A program made the translations under genes and the position numbers. Shown here piece after piece: positions 50,786 through 53,513 of a DNA stretch of 53,513 bases. The DNA lies in contig JAFGTD010000297.1 of assembly GCA_016934295.1 (NCBI GenBank), forward strand, positions 1-53,513, in the 5' to 3' direction. Numbering within the stretch: position 1 is the first letter of the stretch; each line of letters starts with the position of its first letter. This DNA is from Acidobacteriota bacterium. Its GTDB lineage: Bacteria; Acidobacteriota; UBA6911. The notes beneath the pieces were generated by a model that had not been told where the DNA came from, did no database searches, and saw only the letters and a list, made by a program, of their open reading frames with translations.

Positions 50786-53513
50786 AAAAACCACAGACCG
50801 CAGGAAAACTGGCACACGCCTTCATTCACTCGAAGCTGACGCCTCTTATTCTGATCGCTTCCGTCGCAATGGGATTCGCGGCAGTAATCATGCTTCCCAG
50901 AGAAGAGGAGCCCCAGATCATCGTTCCGATGATCGATGTGATGGTTTCGTTCCCGGGGGCCTCCGCCCGTGAGGTCGAAACACGCATCACAAAACCGATG
51001 GAGCGCCTGCTCTGGGAAATCCCCGGAGTTGAATACGTCTACAGCACATCCATGCCGGGATCGAGTATGGCAATCGTGCGATTCTATGTGGGCGAAGACG
51101 AGGAGGAAAGCATTGTCCGCCTGAACCAGAAAATGTTTGCGAATTTTGACCTGATTCCCCCCGGCGCTTCGCAGCCGCTCATCAAACCGCGATCCATCGA
51201 TGATGTCCCTTTCCTTGCCCTGACGTTATGGAGTCATGAGCTGGACGGTTTCCAGCTCCGGCGCGCAGCCGCGGAACTCAGAAACGAGCTGCAGCAGATA
51301 CCGGACATTTCACACACCGAGCTCATTGGAGGGCAGCGTCGCACGATGCTGGTGGAGCTCGATCCGGTCCTGATGGCGGCGTTCGGAGTCAGTGCAACCC
51401 GCATTCAGGGCATCGTTCATTCGGAAAACAGCGAACGGCATGCGGGTATTGTTACCGAGAACAACCGGGCGTTTTCCGTCCATCTGGACGGATTTTTCCA
51501 AAGCGCGGAGGATCTGGGGAACCTGGTTGTGGGAATGCGGAACAATGCGCCGGTGTACCTGAGGGATGTTGCTGAAATCACCGACGGCCCGGAAGAACCC
51601 GTCGATTATGTTTTTTTCGCTCCGGGACCGGCCGGCTATGCTAAAGGCATCCCGGATTTGGGATTGAATCCTCAGGGATCCAACGGCGCCCCAACTCCGG
51701 CAGTCACCATTACTTTCGCAAAGAGAAAAGGCACCAATGCCGCGGTACTGGCCGAAGCCGTTCTGGAAAAAGCCGAACATTACAAGTCCCTTTACTTCCC
51801 TGAATCCTTACAGATGACCATCACGCGGGATTACGGGGAAACCGCAACGGAAAAATCCAACGAGCTGCTGTTTCACATGATGATAGCTATCGTGTCGGTC
51901 ACAATCCTGATCTGGCTGGTACTGGGTTTTCGGGAAGCGGGAGTCGTGGCCATTGCTATCCCTGTCACGCTGGCGTTGACCCTTGTGGTTTTTCTCCTCT
52001 ACGGCTACACGCTAAACCGGATTACACTATTCGCCCTGATTTTTTCCATCGGGATACTGGTCGACGACGCCATTGTTATCATTGAAAATATCGTCCGGCA
52101 CAAACGCCTGCCTGAAAACCGGGACCGTTCCTTCACCGAAGTCGCGATTGAAGCGGTCGACGAGGTCGGCAATCCGACAATTTTAGCCACCTTCACCGTT
52201 ATCGCCGCCATTCTGCCGATGGCGTTCGTTAGAGGTTTGATGGGCCCCTATATGCGCCCCATTCCGGTCGGCGCTTCGGCCGCTATGATCTTTTCCCTTC
52301 TGGTGGCGTTTGTCATAACTCCCTGGGCCGCAGTGAGGCTGCTGGGAAAATCCCACAAGGGGCACGGCGGAGAAGCTGAGGATCGGACCACCAAGCTTTA
52401 TCGCCGGTTCATGGGCATGCTGCTGTCCCGCAAAAAAAACCAGTGGCTGTTCCTGGGATTTGTCTCGGTATTGTTGCTCACCGCCATGAGTATGGTGTAT
52501 TTCAAATTCGTCGTTGTAAAAATGCTGCCGTTCGACAACAAGAGCGAATTCCAGATAATCGTGGATATGCCCGAGGGAACCAGCCTTGAGCAGACCGCAG
52601 CCGCCACGCGTGCACTGGCAGCCGAATTGAACCGGGTCCCGGAAATCACCGATTATGAAACGTACATCGGAACGGCTTCCCCTTTCAACTTCAACGGACT
52701 CGTTCGGCACTACTATACGCGTCAGGGTGAAAACGTGGCGGACATCCAGGTCAACCTGACGCCTAAAGGGGATCGTTCGGACCAGAGCCATGAAATAGCC
52801 AAACGCATCCGCGAAATGTTGAAACCGGTTGCAGAACATTACGGCATGCGTATGAAAGTCGCCGAAGTACCGCCCGGTCCGCCGGTTCTTCAGACACTGG
52901 TTGCCGAAGTATACGGCCCCGATTACGAACGCCAGATCGAGTTGGCCCGCGAGATCCGCTCAATGATGGAGCAAACATCCGGTGTCGTTGATATCGACTG
53001 GTACGTAGAGGATCCGCAACCGGAAATGCTGTTTCACTTCGACCGTCTCAAAGCTTCCATGGCGGGGGTTTCCATCGCCGACGCCCAGCAGTCCGTAGCC
53101 CTGGCAATTCAGGGCTCCCAGGCAAGCCTTATGCACTTGCCGAAGGAAGCGGAAGACGTCCCGATTCAGCTGCGGCTCCCCCTGAAGGACCGCTCCAGTA
53201 TTGAAACCCTCAACAGGCTTCGCATTGCATCGGCAACAGGCGAGCTTGTGCCGCTTGGTGAATTGGGGTATTGGGAACAATCGGTACGCGAAAGAAACAT
53301 CTACCACAAGAACCTGATGCCTGTCGTCTACGTTACTGCGGATGTTGCCGGCCGTGAAGAAAGCCCCGTCTACCCGATTCTCAACATGAATGAAAAGATT
53401 GCGAAAATGGATCTGCCCGAGGGATACAGCCTTGAAACCTATACGGCGACTCAACCGCCGGACAGTTCACGCCTGGCCATGAAATGGGACGGCGAGTGGC
53501 ATATCACTTATGA
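50782..53513 (+). CDS. RND efflux permease, N-terminal ~910 residues (cut by window end)
   Basis: The frame opens at an ATG overlapping the adaptor stop and stays open to the last base (910 codons plus two bases). Family landmarks include the first helix [20 protein letters not shown], a porter domain with [17 protein letters not shown], and helix 4 with [19 protein letters not shown] (paired Asp of the proton relay). The second large periplasmic loop is also present. It drives proton-linked export of drugs, metals or metabolites. Typical length is ~1050, so about 140 residues lie beyond the window. It resembles the AcrB/HAE1 family; no metal-type signature was identified. Confidence 0.93.
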   Translation, partial: MKKPQTAGKLAHAFIHSKLTPLILIASVAMGFAAVIMLPREEEPQIIVPMIDVMVSFPGASAREVETRITKPMERLLWEIPGVEYVYSTSMPGSSMAIVRFYVGEDEEESIVRLNQKMFANFDLIPPGASQPLIKPRSIDDVPFLALTLWSHELDGFQLRRAAAELRNELQQIPDISHTELIGGQRRTMLVELDPVLMAAFGVSATRIQGIVHSENSERHAGIVTENNRAFSVHLDGFFQSAEDLGNLVVGMRNNAPVYLRDVAEITDGPEEPVDYVFFAPGPAGYAKGIPDLGLNPQGSNGAPTPAVTITFAKRKGTNAAVLAEAVLEKAEHYKSLYFPESLQMTITRDYGETATEKSNELLFHMMIAIVSVTILIWLVLGFREAGVVAIAIPVTLALTLVVFLLYGYTLNRITLFALIFSIGILVDDAIVIIENIVRHKRLPENRDRSFTEVAIEAVDEVGNPTILATFTVIAAILPMAFVRGLMGPYMRPIPVGASAAMIFSLLVAFVITPWAAVRLLGKSHKGHGGEAEDRTTKLYRRFMGMLLSRKKNQWLFLGFVSVLLLTAMSMVYFKFVVVKMLPFDNKSEFQIIVDMPEGTSLEQTAAATRALAAELNRVPEITDYETYIGTASPFNFNGLVRHYYTRQGENVADIQVNLTPKGDRSDQSHEIAKRIREMLKPVAEHYGMRMKVAEVPPGPPVLQTLVAEVYGPDYERQIELAREIRSMMEQTSGVVDIDWYVEDPQPEMLFHFDRLKASMAGVSIADAQQSVALAIQGSQASLMHLPKEAEDVPIQLRLPLKDRSSIETLNRLRIASATGELVPLGELGYWEQSVRERNIYHKNLMPVVYVTADVAGREESPVYPILNMNEKIAKMDLPEGYSLETYTATQPPDSSRLAMKWDGEWHITY

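Noticed and set aside
1-53513. tRNA, rRNA, CRISPR arrays or intact insertion sequences
   Set aside because: I looked for TψC-arm-like sequences, regularly spaced repeats and transposase motifs and saw none that hold up by eye. A tRNAscan or Infernal run would be decisive.

Overview
The window is mid-50s % GC by eye and looks like chromosomal DNA of a Gram-negative, probably anaerobic or facultative bacterium. TonB-dependent receptors, a TolC/RND pump and lipoprotein signals indicate an outer membrane. A probable selenoprotein, a system II (ResB/CcsA) cytochrome c module and an arsenosugar radical-SAM cluster fit lineages such as Desulfobacterota or Acidobacteriota. I cannot fix the phylum from sequence alone. 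No tRNA, rRNA, CRISPR array or intact insertion sequence was found.

Layout. (1) 1-5.5 kb: MFS transporter end, a UGSC-family protein interrupted by an in-frame UGA with a SECIS-like hairpin directly downstream (a very likely selenoprotein), a secreted two-domain VOC protein, a lipoprotein with SnoaL-like halves, and an MFS remnant. (2) 5.9-12.2 kb: TVP38/DedA protein plus mercuric-reductase-like flavoprotein, then an arsenosugar block (fused TIGR04282/TIGR04283-type glycosyltransferase, AhpD-like protein, ArsS radical SAM protein) and an SDR. (3) 12.4-14.9 kb: proB-proA, with a short MITE-like repeat filling the gap between them. (4) 15.3-20.5 kb: an ECF sigma factor overlapping a zinc-finger/TM/TPR/CHAT-protease protein, followed by two small proteins. 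(5) 20.6-28.6 kb: flavin reductase, CMD-family protein, ACMSD-type amidohydrolase, AAHS-type MFS and secreted MBL hydrolase (probably aromatic-acid use), then a coiled-coil secreted protein, a TiaS-like protein and a membrane protein.

(6) 28.7-41.5 kb is the most unusual region. Two paralogous TonB-dependent receptors bracket a methyltransferase. Next come an exported fusion of two sulfite-oxidase-like domains (the first with a CxxCH haem motif) and a tetrapyrrole-methylase domain, then a Mop/molbindin protein with a structured leader. Facing them is a five-gene operon: TupA-like oxyanion-binding protein, a second exported tetrapyrrole methylase, an exported FmdE protein with a haem motif, CcsA and ResB. 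I propose an undescribed envelope system handling a metal oxyanion or tetrapyrrole, supported by its own cytochrome c maturation genes. Its substrate and chemistry are unknown.

(7) 41.8-47.5 kb: a DnaQ-like exonuclease, a decayed hybrid sensor kinase, a rhodanese, an amber-interrupted glycosyltransferase, a lipocalin-like lipoprotein and a small secreted protein. (8) 47.7 kb to the end: an ArsR-family regulator with a palindromic operator lying in its own promoter, leading a TolC-adaptor-RND efflux operon cut by the window end.
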